Assembly: GCA_036346255.1 (NCBI GenBank)
Contig: CM070632.1
Span: forward strand, 26,624,657 to 26,688,656
Length of the DNA stretch: 64,000 nt
Direction of reading: 5' to 3'
Source: Ampelocalamus luodianensis
Lineage: Eukaryota > Streptophyta > Magnoliopsida > Poales > Poaceae
Position numbers and translations under genes: made by a program. The notes under the pieces were generated by a model that did no database searches, had not been told where the DNA came from, and was given only the letters and a program-made list of their open reading frames with translations. Positions within the stretch are counted from its first letter, which is position 1. The number at the start of each line of letters is the position of its first letter. This document shows positions 34,037-45,838 of the stretch, piece by piece.

Positions 34037-36253
34037 ATGAGTAATGTGGTTGTGGTTGTGGAATGGGGTTCATCCCTTGTGGTATGGTAGAGGTTGTGAT
34101 TGTGGCATGAGATTCTTCTCTCTTGTGGTAATTGTTGATAGCAGTTGTGGATGCGAGAAATAGTAAAGTTATGAGGTAAAACATGTTAATACTTTATTGT
34201 CATTGGTAGTGGTAGTGGTGAATAATATGAAGCAGTTGATCAAGATTCAATTGTTAATATTTTACTATCATTGGTAGTAAATATGGTTGAGGCTATAATT
34301 GTGATCATTATGGGAATTGGATATTGATGCTTAATATCTTTGTAGTTTATTTAGCTTGTAAATGAATGTGGATTCACATTATGGATGTGGACATATGGAT
34401 ACTTTAATGATGTTGTATATTTGTTTGTAGTCTGAATAGCCTGTTAAACAGTTTGCTTGTTTGAGATTTTTATCTCACCCTTGTTTTCCCCTACAGAGAT
34501 TGTTGAGCATTCATGGGATGGGTAGAGCGGCACCACAATAATGCACTTGGTTCATCAACTCATGTTGTAATAAAGTCGATGAAATTCTAACCAAATGCTT
34601 AACTATTTGTGGATGATTATGTTATTTAATAAGGATGGACTTGTGAACCATTCTTTGATTAATCTGCTAGAGGTTGTTTAATTATTGAACTTGTTACCGT
34701 TATCTTTATTCCCTTAGTTGTTTATGCTTCCGCTTAATGCTTCTTGTCTAGAGATGTTGCCGAAATAATTTATCTTGAAATTATTGGCTAGCTGTAGAGT
34801 GGTTTAGTAGCATTCCAGGGTAATGTGGGTCCTGGGGTGTTACAATTAGGTTGTCAGAGTTTGCATAGCTGGTACTTGCAGAAGACCAAAGAGAAAGGGT
34901 GCGCTGATGGAATCACCGTCAGATACAAGGAGGACTATTTCCTCCACGAGCCGGCCCCCTTCATCGTGGGCTTCGACGACTTATTCGACCTATTCAACCT
35001 CAAAGCTCTCGATACCTCACTTCTACGATGCTGGACACTGTAAGTGTGTACAATCAAGTTCTACATTCACGTACATTCACGTAATATAACAACTCATTGC
35101 TTATGTATAGATACATGATTAAAACTGCCCAGCGATTGAAAGAACCGGTGGGTTTCCTCGACCCACACGTGGTCTCTGAGCAAACCATCTTGGCAGACGC
35201 ATCCTACGTCGAGAAATACATAACGGCAGGATTGCTTGCTCAAAACTACGTGGACTACATAATGGTGCCCTACAACCAGAAGTAAGTGCTTCACTACTTG
35301 CTATACAAATTTTATTTGTACTTTATACGCAGTATGAACTTAGGTTTAATGACTATAGCGACATACATGAGTAGGCATCACTGGATCCTTCTAGTCATTA
35401 TACCAAAGAGGAATCAGGTACTATACCTTGATTCCCTAATGAAAAAAGGCCACGACTTCACCCTTGTGCAAGAAGTACTCGACAGGTGTGCTCATTTCCT
35501 CCATACATAACTCTATTGTAGTCTTCCTTCGTTTGAAATGGTCGAGGTTAACTTTTTGGAAACATGTAGGTCGTTCATCTCCTATATTACCGAGGGAGGG
35601 CTATACAAGGGAACGAACGCCACACTTAATCACAGGACGCGATTTCCGGTACGTGCTACAACACAATAATCCTATATCATACTTCGTAATAATGCGTCTC
35701 GAACTGACTATACCTATATATGTAATTCTATTTTTCAGTGCACAAAGAAAAAGCGGAAGAATGTGCATTCTACATTTGCCATCATATGCGATTCTCATGA
35801 GTGCTAGGTTGCGGATCCGAGGTTGGTCAATCTCGCAATAATTGCTAATTATAAATTTAAATATATATGTGTAACACTTTACTCTTGTTTGTAGGTTTTG
35901 AATATAGATTTAGATTCACTGTTCGAAAGAGATCTCGGATGTTCGAGGAGGCTTTGCACCTTCATCATGACGGATATCATTGCGCCCAACGGAGAGTTTC
36001 ACTACTGAACGACCTCGAAACAATTAATATATATTTGATATAGTTGTAATTCACTTTGAATAGTTGTAATTCAATGGTACACTAGCGACAATATTTGATA
36101 TATGTTGGTTTGTAATTGACAATGATCACTTTGGGTTGTCCGTTGATTTATCTGTGATGTATCTATTTTCTGCTTGCTTATTTTCAGAGCGCATGGCTAG
36201 CAATTCCTGAGGCTAGCCGGAAATTTTTTTAAAAAATAGTTAGGCTGAAGTAA

Positions 36254-36719
36254 CTATCACGCACGGTTTAACAATCAAACCGCTCAGGAATATGCATATC
36301 CTCGACCGTTCTATTTAATAACCGTCGTGATATACACATATCTCGAGCGGTTCGTAAATAGAACCGCTCGATATCCTTTATCACTGAGCGGTTCTATTTA
36401 CGAACCGCTCGAGATATGTGTATATCATGACGGTTAAATAATTAGAACCGTGCGGGATATGTGCATATCACGACGGTTTGTAAATAGAACCGCTCGTGAT
36501 AATTAGATAGCATGACGGTTCTTTAATAGAGTCGTCGTGATAATTAGATAGCATGACGGTTATATAATTAGAACCGCTGCGTGTTAGACTTATCACGACG
36601 GATTTTTAACCGTGCGTGATAACCGCCTGTTTATCACAGACGTACAAAAACACATACGGTTCGGAACCGTCTGTGATGACTGTTCCGAACCGTCTGTGAT
36701 GAGGCTGTGTGTAGTAGTG
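36254..36719. repeat. CACTA-2 right subterminal array and terminal repeat
   Basis: Inverted pairs of CACGAGCGG/CCGCTCGTG-type motifs with degenerate variants run to about 36600. CACAGACGG-type motifs follow, and then the terminus GTGTGTAGTAGTG. The outermost 30 bases match the start of CACTA-3 (49812). Confidence 0.9.
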
Positions 36720-37913
36720 ATAGGAAATCGGCCCGAGGCTCACTGGGTTTCGAAGAAGAACAGAAATGGTGACGGCAGCCGTGAATGGGGAAAATGGGAG
36801 TGAAGCTCGGATTTAGAGTGAGATTGCCTACATTAAGTGAGGGATTAGCATCAATAGAGTGTAGAACACCTTATGATGTGATCAGTTTGGGCTCGAACTC
36901 ACCAGAGCAACGGGAACACGTTGGTGAGCTCGAGTGCGTGCCGAAGCTGAGGACGAAGGCAAATGCAATCAAGCTACAAGAATTCCGGGGCTGCATTAAG
37001 CATAGAAGAGGAATGAATGATGCATGAGGATCAAGGTGACGTGGGTGAGGAAGCTCACCACAGCAGGAATAGCGCAGAGGCGCATGCACGAGTGTTGAGA
37101 ACGACGCAAACGTTTCCGCAAAACCAAGGAGCTATGAAGCTTAGGTTTGCGCAAAATTGAATGTAGGCGAGCTGAGGATTATAGTGTGTGCTCTAGAGCT
37201 TAAATAGCTAGGACAATCACGTAAGAAAAACGGCGAGACGCTGGCGGCAGTGCGAGATACTCGCGGTCTGCCCTGATTTCTTCGCCAGCACGGGATATAA
37301 TTGCCATGAATGGGTAGCTAGCATGGGCAGGAGCTGGCAGAGGTGACAGGGTAGCTAGGCGCAAAACGGTGGGCGGCAATAGAAATCAGTGGACGAGTGG
37401 TGGAGCTAGCGAGGAATTCTGGTGCGGTGGCGAGCGACGAAAAGAGTGAGGTGGAAGAAAGGTTCTGGTGAGTGGAGTCCACACATCAGCGAGAAGGCGA
37501 GCGCGCACTGGTGCGGGCTGGAGTTGGCGATGGGTTTTGGGTCGGCTCAGATGCGGCCCAAGAGTTCGGTGGGAATTCAAAAACTGTTTTTATTTATTTA
37601 TTTCCAAAACTGGCTGAGTTTTTGCCGAATTTTTGGAACCTACCAAACAGGCTCCAAAATTTATGATTTTTTTTTGAAGGCTTATGAAACAGTATATTTT
37701 CTTATGTAATTTTTTTAGGAGTTTATATGCTCCATGTTTTTCTTCAAAATTCCTACAAGTTGCTGTTTGCATGTGATTTCACTGTTTGATTTATGCAAAA
37801 GCTCAAGAATTCATGCTAAAATAGTTTTCCATGCAAAAACATGTTGATAATTATTCTCCCACTTATTTTCATTATACTTTCCCGAAATTGGGATTTGTGG
37901 TATGTTAGAGTGA
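36720..37913. other. Sequence of unknown origin flanking CACTA-2
   Basis: ATA (36720-36722) is the target duplication. The next ~850 bases are GC-balanced with short ORFs on both strands that I do not recognise. From about 37590 the sequence is AT-rich. No transposon end or gene signature is clear. Confidence 0.4.
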
Positions 37914-38396
37914 TAGTACTTGTCTTGACTTATACTTGAAACTACAAGTCTCAGTTTTGCAAACTCACGAATCTTGAGGTTTTTGTATTGAAACCTCTTG
38001 AGACTTTTTGAAACCACATGGTTCAGTTTTGAAACCTCATGAAACTTTTTGAAACAAACAAGATTGAGTTTTGAAAACTCGTGAAATTTAAAGTTTCGGT
38101 TTGGAAACCTCATGGTACTTTTTGAAACTACAATTTTCAGTTTTTAAACCTCATGAAGCTTCAGTTTTTAAACATCATGAAACCTTTTCAAACTTCTTGA
38201 AACATCTATGAAACTACTACCGTAGCCCGCTAGACTTCTGCGGGGACTTGAACAAAACTTACTTGAAACTTGAATGAAACGTCATAAAAACTAGATTGGT
38301 ACATCTAGGAACTTGGATGAAACTTTTCTCCGTGAAACTTTTTGCACGGAAAAATGAATAGATTGAGACATCCTGAAATTTGTGTGAAACATTGCA
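37914..38396. repeat. Degenerate GAAAC-rich simple repeat
   Basis: Dozens of irregular units such as TTTTGAAACCTCATGAAAC occur in both phases. The spacing varies from 15 to 30 bases. No ORF survives. Confidence 0.75.
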
Positions 38397-38676
38397 TTTT
38401 GCACGGGAAAATGAATAGTTGAAACATCCTGAAATTTGTGTGAAACATTGCATCTCAGAATATATCACAATTTTCTACAATAAATGTTTCGGCGAATTAA
38501 TCATTCATGGACGGTAATCTGTGTTACTCTAAAACTTTTTGCACGGAAAAATGAGTATTTGAAACATCCTGAAATTTGTGTGAAACCATTGCATCTCTGA
38601 ATATATCACAATTTTCTACAATAATTTTTTCGGCGAATTAATCATTCATGGACGGTAATCTGTGTAACTCTAAATC
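38397..38676. repeat. 140-bp tandem duplication
   Basis: The unit 'TTTTGCACGGGAAAATGA...GTGTTACTCTAAAAC' (38397-38536) is repeated at 38537-38676 with a handful of differences. A partial third copy precedes it at about 38334-38396. Confidence 0.85.
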
Positions 38677-39035
38677 TTCGTTACGTGAGTTCGCATGCTA
38701 CATGTAAGGCATCGTCTTTCAAAGTTTAACAGCTGCGTATATGCACAAATATGAGCAACTACTTCTATATTTTCTATCCATCCATCTCTGAGAACACCGA
38801 AAAAAAGAGCTTCCAATTTTGCGTGAGCATCTCTTCGTCGTTTGCATGTCGGCATGGACTGCTTCAGTTACATTGCCTTCCCCTACAAGAATCAGATATT
38901 AGATGGAACGTAAAGACATACCCAAACAGGTGAGAAGCAACTGCAAAAGGTGTAGTAGATGTAGAACATGCGTCCTGTAGTCTCAGCCAGGAGAAGCTCT
39001 TAGCCTTTTTTTAGGAGAAACAGTATGAAAGGATC

Positions 39036-39038
<3 letters not shown>

Positions 39039-39101
<63 letters not shown>
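39039..39101. repeat. (AT)n microsatellite
   Basis: About 31 uninterrupted TA dinucleotides. Confidence 0.97.
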
Positions 39102-39105
<4 letters not shown>

Positions 39106-39639
39106 GAAACAAAAAAGTCACAAATTTACAAGAAGGTTTATATGATATCACTCAGCCATTCTTCTATGTCTAGGAAATATTTTTTCTTTGTCCTATGGAT
39201 AACCATGACAAACTCGATCTAACTAGAATTTACGTTTACAATCGATCTTAGCCTTTTTGGTTGTATGGAGACACAAAAATCGATCGGTATCAATAGAATC
39301 CACAAATGATTAAAAAGGCTATAAGATTTCAGAGCTCCATGAAAGCAAGCTTCAAGCCATCCATGGTTTCCCTGCAAACAATGCCCTTTTTTTGGAAGAA
39401 ATGAAAAATATGCAGCTGAAACCACCTACCTATAGCGAGTTTCTAGCAAGAACTTTTCCTGCCTACATACTAGGATTATTACATGTCAAGTCGCATGGCA
39501 CAAATTTCTCAGTTCAGGAACTGTGGATAATCATGGAGTGTATTGTTAAAAAACATGTAATCATCAATGTGGCACAAAAGTGAAACTTTCTCACATTGCA
39601 CCGCTAGTTGTAGAGTCATCAAACATTGGTTCCACTAGC

Positions 39640-39642
<3 letters not shown>

Positions 39643-39681
<39 letters not shown>
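39643..39681. repeat. (AT)n microsatellite
   Basis: About 19 TA dinucleotides. Confidence 0.95.
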
Positions 39682-39685
<4 letters not shown>

Positions 39686-41054
39686 CGTCTATCCAGTAAT
39701 GCCCACAACTGATAAATTGAATGTTTCGCTGAGTAAATAATCAAGAGATTCTACAACAACAATAAACTATAGATTAACCTGGAATTTGGCCGAACAAAAA
39801 AGTGAATTGGGGAACAAAATTTTTCCCTGCTGAACAAATTCAGTAAATTTTGTCAGCACAATCAAGTGAAGGAACTAAAAGGATAAGGAGAAACAGATCT
39901 GAACGCACCTATAGCTGCTCTAGGAAGGAGACCTCACGGTGGAGCAACAAGGAGACCCGGCACTGGGAGGAGAGGCGTCAGGGATGGGGCCACCGGGGGA
40001 GGAGCGACATGGAGGAGGGGCACCCACTCACGGTGCTCTACACGCTGGCCCTCGTCGCGCTCGCGCACACACGCCGGTGTCACTACGCTTGTTTCACGAT
40101 GTGTGTTGCAGTGACACGATCGAACGGCCGTTCCCTATCCCGTCGTTTTGGAGGGAAACGGTCGTTCTGTAGTTTTTCTAATAAAAAATCCATGTCCGAG
40201 AAACATATTGGATCGGTTGTGGCCAACAATCAGATATAATTTTCATATTTGCAACCATAATTATCCCGGTGAATTTACACCAAATTGTACGCAACACTGT
40301 TGTTGTGGACGTGACCGAGACGAGAGAAAAGAGCCCCTCATAATCTTTATTACAAACCAGAAACGATACCAACCTAAAACTCTAATTGAAAGAGTAATAA
40401 AACTAGTTGCTGCCAGTGCATACTTACTGGATAATCTAGAAGGAGAGTGGCTACGTACGCGCCCTGGTGTGGTCGAAGCATGATGGCATGCAGTGATAAC
40501 AAGAGCATTAATCTACGGATGAAATATCATGACGGCAAACCAATATGACTATGTAGCACCAATCAAGCTTTCATCAAGTAGAATTACTGTCGAGTACGTT
40601 ACTTATTTTGCCCTGATGCCTCCCAAACCCAAACTATGCTTTCCTGCCATATATATAATTGAATGTGATCTTGTTACCATATATATTGGATGCCTAGAGA
40701 TATTGGGAATCTGGACAACACGGATGCATGGAACTGTTTGGACAGTATGATGCGATAAAGCATCAGAAAAAGTTAAGAGCCGCATGGTAAAGTTAGCAAT
40801 GAAATATCGAAGAGGGGAAGGGTGGCAATGGAGCCAGGACTGCAAGAATACCATGGCTATATGTAGCAGGAGAGGTTGGCTCATTAATTGAACTATACAG
40901 GACATGGTAGGTTGCATGAGTTAAAGAATCTCCAACTCAAAATAGACGAGCAGGTTTGTACTGGAACCTAGCAACTATACATAGGTAAAAACATTTCAAT
41001 CGGCTCACATACACAATCAAAGTGAAGAAACAAGTACCCCTTGTTAAAAGCATG

Positions 41055-41337
41055 AGAGGTTTTCCTTATATGATGGACCTAGTCATCTAGGTAGCACCTT
41101 AAGCTTATCTTGAAAATCTTAGTTGAGTTATAATTCTAAGATCAATATTGAGCCGGGCATTTCTAATGCAAACAACCATGTAGGTGTAATCATGCGTACA
41201 AAAGACACCAAATCGACGCTTGCTTTTCCCAAGGCCTAACAAATGTTTGGTGCATGGAGCTTACAAACTTAAACTGCGGTAACATAAAATTTATGCATGG
41301 GACTATTCTTTGATATACCTAAACCCCTTCAACTGAC
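41055..41337 (+). repeat. 283-bp direct repeat, copy A
   Basis: The stretch from AGAGGTTTTCCTTATATG to CCCCTTCAACTGAC recurs at 45839-46121 (offset 4784). I see no difference by eye. The repeats bracket a CACTA/PTTA-derived segment. Confidence 0.95.
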
Positions 41338-41344
41338 CAAAACC

Positions 41345-41720
41345 CACCCGGGACTAAAGGTTCTCTCGGAAAATAGTGGCGGAATCTGAATAGTGGGACC
41401 TTTAGTCGGTTTGCTAACATGACCGGGACTAAAGGTTCTCTGTGCTGTAATTGAATAGTGGGGACCTTTAGTCCCGGTTTCTAACACACGGGACTAAAGG
41501 TTCTCGGAAAATATGTCCTCACGCAAAATTCACCTTTAGTCCGGCCGTGGCACCACCCGGGACTAAAGGTTCTCTGAAAATATGTCCTCACGCAAAATTC
41601 ACCTTTAGTCCCGGTCGTGGAACCACCCGGGACTAAAGGTCAGCCTTTAGTCCGGTCCGTATTACCACCGGGACTAAGGTCTTTAGTCCCGGTTGGTAAA
41701 CCGCCGACTAAAGGTCCCAG
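41345..41720. repeat. GGGACTAAAGG / CCTTTAGTCCCGG subterminal-type array
   Basis: At least ten motif copies alternate in orientation, in the style of CACTA ends of another grass family. No CACTA terminus is found at 41338, so the end may be truncated. Confidence 0.75.
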
Positions 41721-41734
41721 TACTTAAGCAGATT

Positions 41735-42040
41735 CGTCTTCCATTCTTCCTCCACTTCCCATCGCGCGCCTCTCCTCGCCGTCTCCTCGCGCGCCCTCTC
41801 TCGCCGTCTCGCTCGCGGCTGCGCTCCGCGACCTCGTGCCGTCCGGCCGCGGCGTGCTCCGCCGTCTTCTCCGCGCGACCCGCCTCTCCTCGCTGTCTCC
41901 TCGCGCGCGGCCGCTCACGACCTCGCGCCAGGTCCGCGGCGGCGTGCTCCGCCGTTTTCCGCCGCGACTTCGCCCTCTCCCTCGCGCCGTCGTCTCCCAG
42001 CCGCGGCGCTCTCCTCGTCGCCGGCATCCCGACCGAGGTT
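41735..42040 (+). promoter_or_regulatory. GC-rich leader after the CTTTAGTCCC array
   Basis: The layout of array, short AT-containing stretch, then C/G-rich leader (TCTCCTCGCGCGCC repeated) mirrors the promoter regions of CACTA-1 and CACTA-2. The ORFs on both strands are likely composition artefacts. Confidence 0.4.
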
Positions 42041-43639
42041 TGAAGGCAAACAATATTCTCCCAAATAATGCAAGACTAGCTATTTGAGTTTGCATATGGG
42101 CGTGCACATTTACTTCGTTTAATTCCAAAACAAGAGAGTTGAACTTGGTCTTAGCTAGTGTGTGTGTTGACACGATTTTGTGCGAAATTTAGAATATGAA
42201 TAAATAATTATGTAAAAATAATAATATCAAGTAAATAAATTATACTAACTGGCTAAAATCCGTCACAACATAAAACAATGAAAATTGTGAAGTAATTTTC
42301 TTAAGCAAAAATTGCTATACGTACATGGACTAACTCACATAGTCCAACGGTCAATAATATTCCATCGACAAAAAACATCGGTGTACCGAATATTTAAGAA
42401 TATTTGAAGTACTAGATGGGGCTTGACCTATGTGATGATACATTGGTCATATACGAGCCAAATAGATGCATGCGTGCCTGCACACATGAATTATATGCTT
42501 CATGTAGCCCCTCATTAAACCAACAAATTAAAAGAGGATATTAATTAATCAACTAAGCTCTTGGACAAGACCCACACGAGCTCACATCATAAATAAGGCA
42601 GCTCGTGTGCATGAATTAAGCGATTGATTAGTTAATTGATTAACTAAAAAAGGTTAATTAATTAATTAAGAATGATGGGGCCACACGTCAGTCAAAGCAA
42701 ATTGCGTCCGGACCAAAAGATCTTTAGTCCCTTGGTAACATAGCAACCGACTAAAAGTCCGCCCAACGGACAGTAGCGAGCTTTTGCGAGAGGACTTTAG
42801 TCGGTTGGTGTTACCAACTCAAGGTAAATTGGTTGTATAAACAACTAGCCTACTAAGTATGTATGTACTAAAAACCATGCATGTTTCTCGGGTGGTAGGG
42901 TGCATGCAAATTATCGTATGGGCCATATGGCATACTAATAAAAATTTATGGAATGACTATACATTTCAATAATATGTTAGCACATATTTAAAATTTATTT
43001 ATCAATGTTAGTGTTTGTTATCTTTATCACTCCATAAAATAAGTTGTTTTCACATATAATTGTGTAAAGTAGTCAATTAATTAGAAAGAAAGGCCAACTA
43101 ATTATATACTAACGTTGAGTACTCATAATGCATGGTTTACTCGGTGCTAACATTTGATCAACTAATAATAACTTAACAATAATTCTTTTACCTATCTTTA
43201 AATACACCACTAACACAAATTTTCTAGATCCACCATCGCTGAGTATTTCGATTAGACACCAAAAGTCCACCTTGCAGTAAAGGTTCAGAGAGTTCAAATT
43301 ATCCCAAAGCTTACGGGCTAATATGCAAAAACAAAGAGCGCCTTGAGCGATCACATGGGTCCAGAGAGTAGTAGACCAATTCGCGCAACTCGAAATCGCC
43401 ACTGGCCTCCACTCATGAGGGAGCCGTGAGGCCCACCATCGAGGCCATAACGTCGACTTATTTCGCCGTGAGGCCGTTCTTTGAACTCAAGGTGGGTTCC
43501 TAAACCCGGCGTATACACCAGCCATGAAAACACTCGAAATCACATTTACTGCAGCGTGTGGATATGTGCTTCCCTTCGGAAGAACAATTTTATATTCTTG
43601 AATGATAAGTTTTATATTACGCCGATATATTTGCGTAAA
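42041..43639. other. AT-rich sequence with a second small CTTTAGTC array
   Basis: 42716-42830 holds diverged CTTTAGTCCC/GGGACTAAAG-like motifs facing each other. The rest has no gene I recognise. A 97-codon minus-strand ORF at 43109-43402 (LWDNLNSLNLYCKVDF...) could be a retrotransposon fragment, but this is weak. Confidence 0.4.
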
Positions 43640-45340
43640 TGGCCGACCGAATGACAACATGGACGATGCCATCATGGATATTATCAACAATGGCGCTACA
43701 AGGTGCCCAAGTCGAAGGTGATGACAACAATCAAAGAAGTAGATGACGGAGTCGATGCTTTGCCGATTATGAAGATGAGGTCTATCTACAATCTCTTATG
43801 TATCTACAATCTCTTATGTATCTACAATCTCTTATGTATCTACAATCTTTGTGTTTCTACATTCGTAGCCCTCTGGATCGGCGACAACAACGGGAAGAGT
43901 AGAAATGTAACGAGGCCGAAGAAGCCGTTGGAGGGTCGGTTCATTCTCTCGAATTCGAGGAGGATACAGGCAAAGTACTTGGACCACATGCACGAGAAAT
44001 TTGTCACCCTTTGTGGGTGCCTTGTAGGGACAGGATCCGATCAATGCTCGTGAATGGAAGCAAAAGAAAGAGGCTCCTCATATTAGTTTTGTCTCTCGAT
44101 CGTGACAAGGCACTAGTTTGGCAAGATGTCCTTCAACATTTCGCGCTCGTCTGAGAAGATGAAGCTTTGAAGGAGAGAGTTAGGAGCTGGGCTATGAAGA
44201 AGATGGCCACACAATTCCAGTGTTGGAAGAAGAAATTGTACAACACATTTATCAAGAAGAACTCGACGCCGATTTCAACACTAAGGCCTACGTCAAGTTG
44301 AGGCCGTTTTGGGATGAGTTTATGCAGATTCAAGACATCGGAAGAGGGTGAGGCACGGGTGAGAAGGAACCAACAGAATGCCCGACAAAGCAATACCACC
44401 ATCACTTGGGATCGGTGGCTACAGGAGTGCCATTCTAAGTGGGAAAGAATGGAGCGAGATATTCTTACCAAGGGGATCGAACAGAATCAATCAAGCGCCC
44501 GAGCGCCAAGTATTGGTTTTCGGTCATGGGGAAGCTCTGGACCTAGAGACCGGAAAGATAGTGTATGGCGCAAAACTCCAAAGAGCAGCAGAAAGATTTG
44601 CTTATGCTCGAGGCTTGGCCGAGAGTGGCAGTGTGGCCGAGCAGAGATAAGGATGAGTGACATACGCCTGAAGAGTAATCAACACGGTGGGCGAACAAGA
44701 GGCTATGGGAGGTGTCGTGGGAGCATGCCTTCCTAAAGACAAAGCCACCTATAGAAGCCGCAGAGAAAGAAGGACGAGGAGGCGAGCGGATGAGCAGGAT
44801 GGAGGAAATGGTTCTTGAGTCACTGAAGTGGCTCGTGAAGCGTCTGGCGAAAAAAGCACTTGAAGCCAAAATGAATGAGAAATCAAAAGGCAAGTGCGAG
44901 ATAGCAAGAAGTTCCATCCAAAGGCAAAGCCGCATCGAGGCGGAGTCAACATCGCCCCTCATCGCTTGAAAAGCGATTGCGCTTCACAGAGGTGCGATGA
45001 TTCAAGATGACGCAGGTGCGCTTCCGTGGATGACATCACCGATCCTCTCACGACATGTGAGTCGCACATTCAGAGGGAATGCCACCGTCATGGTGGCTAT
45101 CGGTGTTGTATCTCGTGCTCGACCCTACGAAGACACCAAGATGCCATGGGGCATTAATACCTCCTGGATATGCTAGCGTATCGGTGGATAGAGTTGTGAA
45201 AGGTTATAGCAATGTGCGTCCTGACATTGAAGGAGGTGATGGGAGAAGACTTTAGGAGAAGCGGAGAAGACATTCATATGTTGGCGCAAGCGCTATATCA
45301 TTATTCTGAAGCGTCACCTCCTCCTCCTCAACAAACTAAC
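43640..45340 (+). pseudogene. Degenerate PTTA/Transposase_24-like CACTA ORF
   Basis: The pattern of the plant transposase (Ptta/En/Spm) family is visible in shifting frames. 'KYLDHMHEKFVTLCG' is at about 43974-44018, 'KQYHHHLGS' and 'GGYRSAI' near 44390-44420, 'WERMERDILTKGI' near 44450, 'PERQVLVFGHGEALDLETGKIV' (given here in two parts in the frame at 44378-44650) and 'LAESGSVAEQR'. Known relatives read YHH.LGS.GY, W..ME..LLAKGI and P.RS.NWF..HGG.LDPETG. At least three frameshifts are needed to join these parts. A tandem repeat disrupts the start. It is likely the ORF2 of the element whose CTTTAGTCCC array lies at 41345-41720. Confidence 0.65.
43783..43849. repeat. 18-bp tandem repeat, 3.7 copies
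   Basis: TATCTACAATCTCTTATG occurs three times perfectly at 43783-43836, followed by a partial copy. It is in frame (6 codons) with the local reading. Confidence 0.92.
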
Positions 45341-45539
45341 CCTAGGTGCGGATGAAAGTGAACGAAACATTTTTCACTAATTATGTATTGGCTTAAATAA
45401 CGGTTTACTCATACCACGTTGTTTTCTGTTGAGTAACCTCCCCAACCTAAGTCCAATTATCCATTCACCACACGGTCACGGTGTTGCGGGCGATGACAAT
45501 GAAGTGGAAGACACGGCTGCATCCCAACCGCCCCATCTC

Positions 45540-45735
45540 CTCCACGACGGGCTCCAAGCGCCGACACCGGTCGCCCATCGCCTCCACGGCGGCTCCAACG
45601 CCGACACCGGTCGCCCCGCCCACGGCGGGCTCCAACGCCGCCATCGCCCCATCGCCTCCACGGCGGGCTCCAACGCCGACACCGCCCGCTCCATCGCCTC
45701 CACGGCGGGCTCCACGCCGACACCGCCGGCCCTCG
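45540..45735. repeat. GC-rich imperfect tandem repeat
   Basis: Units like CCATCGCCTCCACGGCGG followed by GCTCCAACGCCGACACCG repeat about four to five times. ORFs on all frames here are artefacts of this composition. Confidence 0.8.
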
Positions 45736-45838
45736 CCAAAGAAGAGGCCCACCCCACAAGCAAGCGTCGGCCCCACCGCCGCCAAGAAGAAAGCCTTAGG
45801 GAGAACACCGGCTATTTCTAAGACAACGAAACTTTCCT

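Larger units (their letters stand above)
16164..34844 (+). mobile_element. Outer long-LTR retrotransposon (Ty3/gypsy-derived, non-coding)
   Basis: LTRs start TGTAATACCCTGAACG and end GGTGTTACA. The 5-bp target duplication ATTAG is at 16159-16163 and 34845-34849. A tRNA-Met primer site follows the 5' LTR and a polypurine tract precedes the 3' LTR. The 3.6-kb interior lacks gag and pol except a short pol-end relic (22357-22485), so it fits the LARD type of non-autonomous element. The LTRs look about 98-99% alike by eye, so the insertion is recent. The second element (24617-34036) lies in its 3' LTR. Confidence 0.93.
22609..34844 (+). repeat. 3' LTR of outer retrotransposon, split by inner element
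   Basis: The LTR runs 22609-24616 and 34042-34844 (the inner element and one ATGAG copy lie between). It differs from the 5' LTR by scattered C/T and G/A changes and many one-base indels. Confidence 0.93.
14192..36008 (+). pseudogene. CACTA-2 ORF2 (PTTA/Transposase_24-like plus Ulp1-like), split by LTR insertion
   Basis: The gene begins at ATG 14192 and continues to 16163, then resumes after the nested retrotransposons at 34850 and ends at TGA 36006-36008. Exon 1 holds 'AWRTFKSVLVTKYVN'; a frameshift near 14640-14650 moves the reading to 'EESATHKALAHL'. Introns with GT..AG ends lie at 14899-14977 and 15411-15483. Exon 2 holds 'GNKEHPGRTRGKGVNV' and a duplicated 'ERVLTSKFEG / ERVLTAKFEE' coiled-coil segment. 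Exon 3 holds 'ITLGDALYSFIQWPKKDI' and two proline-rich repeats. The far part gives the Ulp1-like domain: 'HWILLVIIPK', 'YLDSL' and 'ECAFYICHHM'. The 18.7-kb insertion makes normal expression of the full gene unlikely. Confidence 0.82.
6355..36719 (+). mobile_element. CACTA-2: 30-kb CACTA element with captured gene and nested retrotransposons
   Basis: The left terminus is CACTACTACAAAACAGGC at 6355 and the right terminus is the complement of CACTACTACACACAGCC ending at 36719. Both are flanked by ATA (6352-6354 and 36720-36722), the 3-bp target duplication expected for CACTA. Without the nested LTR elements (16164-34849) it is about 11.7 kb. Contents in order: subterminal array, F-box/Sel1-like gene (+), TNP2 (-), internal array, unknown 150-codon ORF (-), internal array, ORF2 (+), right array. 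Frameshifts in TNP2 and ORF2 argue that it is not autonomous now. Confidence 0.93.
38677..41054. other. Intergenic DNA with no recognised gene
   Basis: Only short ORFs are present. A GC-richer patch at 39890-40200 has a 129-codon ORF (MSAQSSEGTKRIRRNRSERT...) that I do not recognise. Two AT microsatellites lie inside. I see no transposon terminus. Confidence 0.4.
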
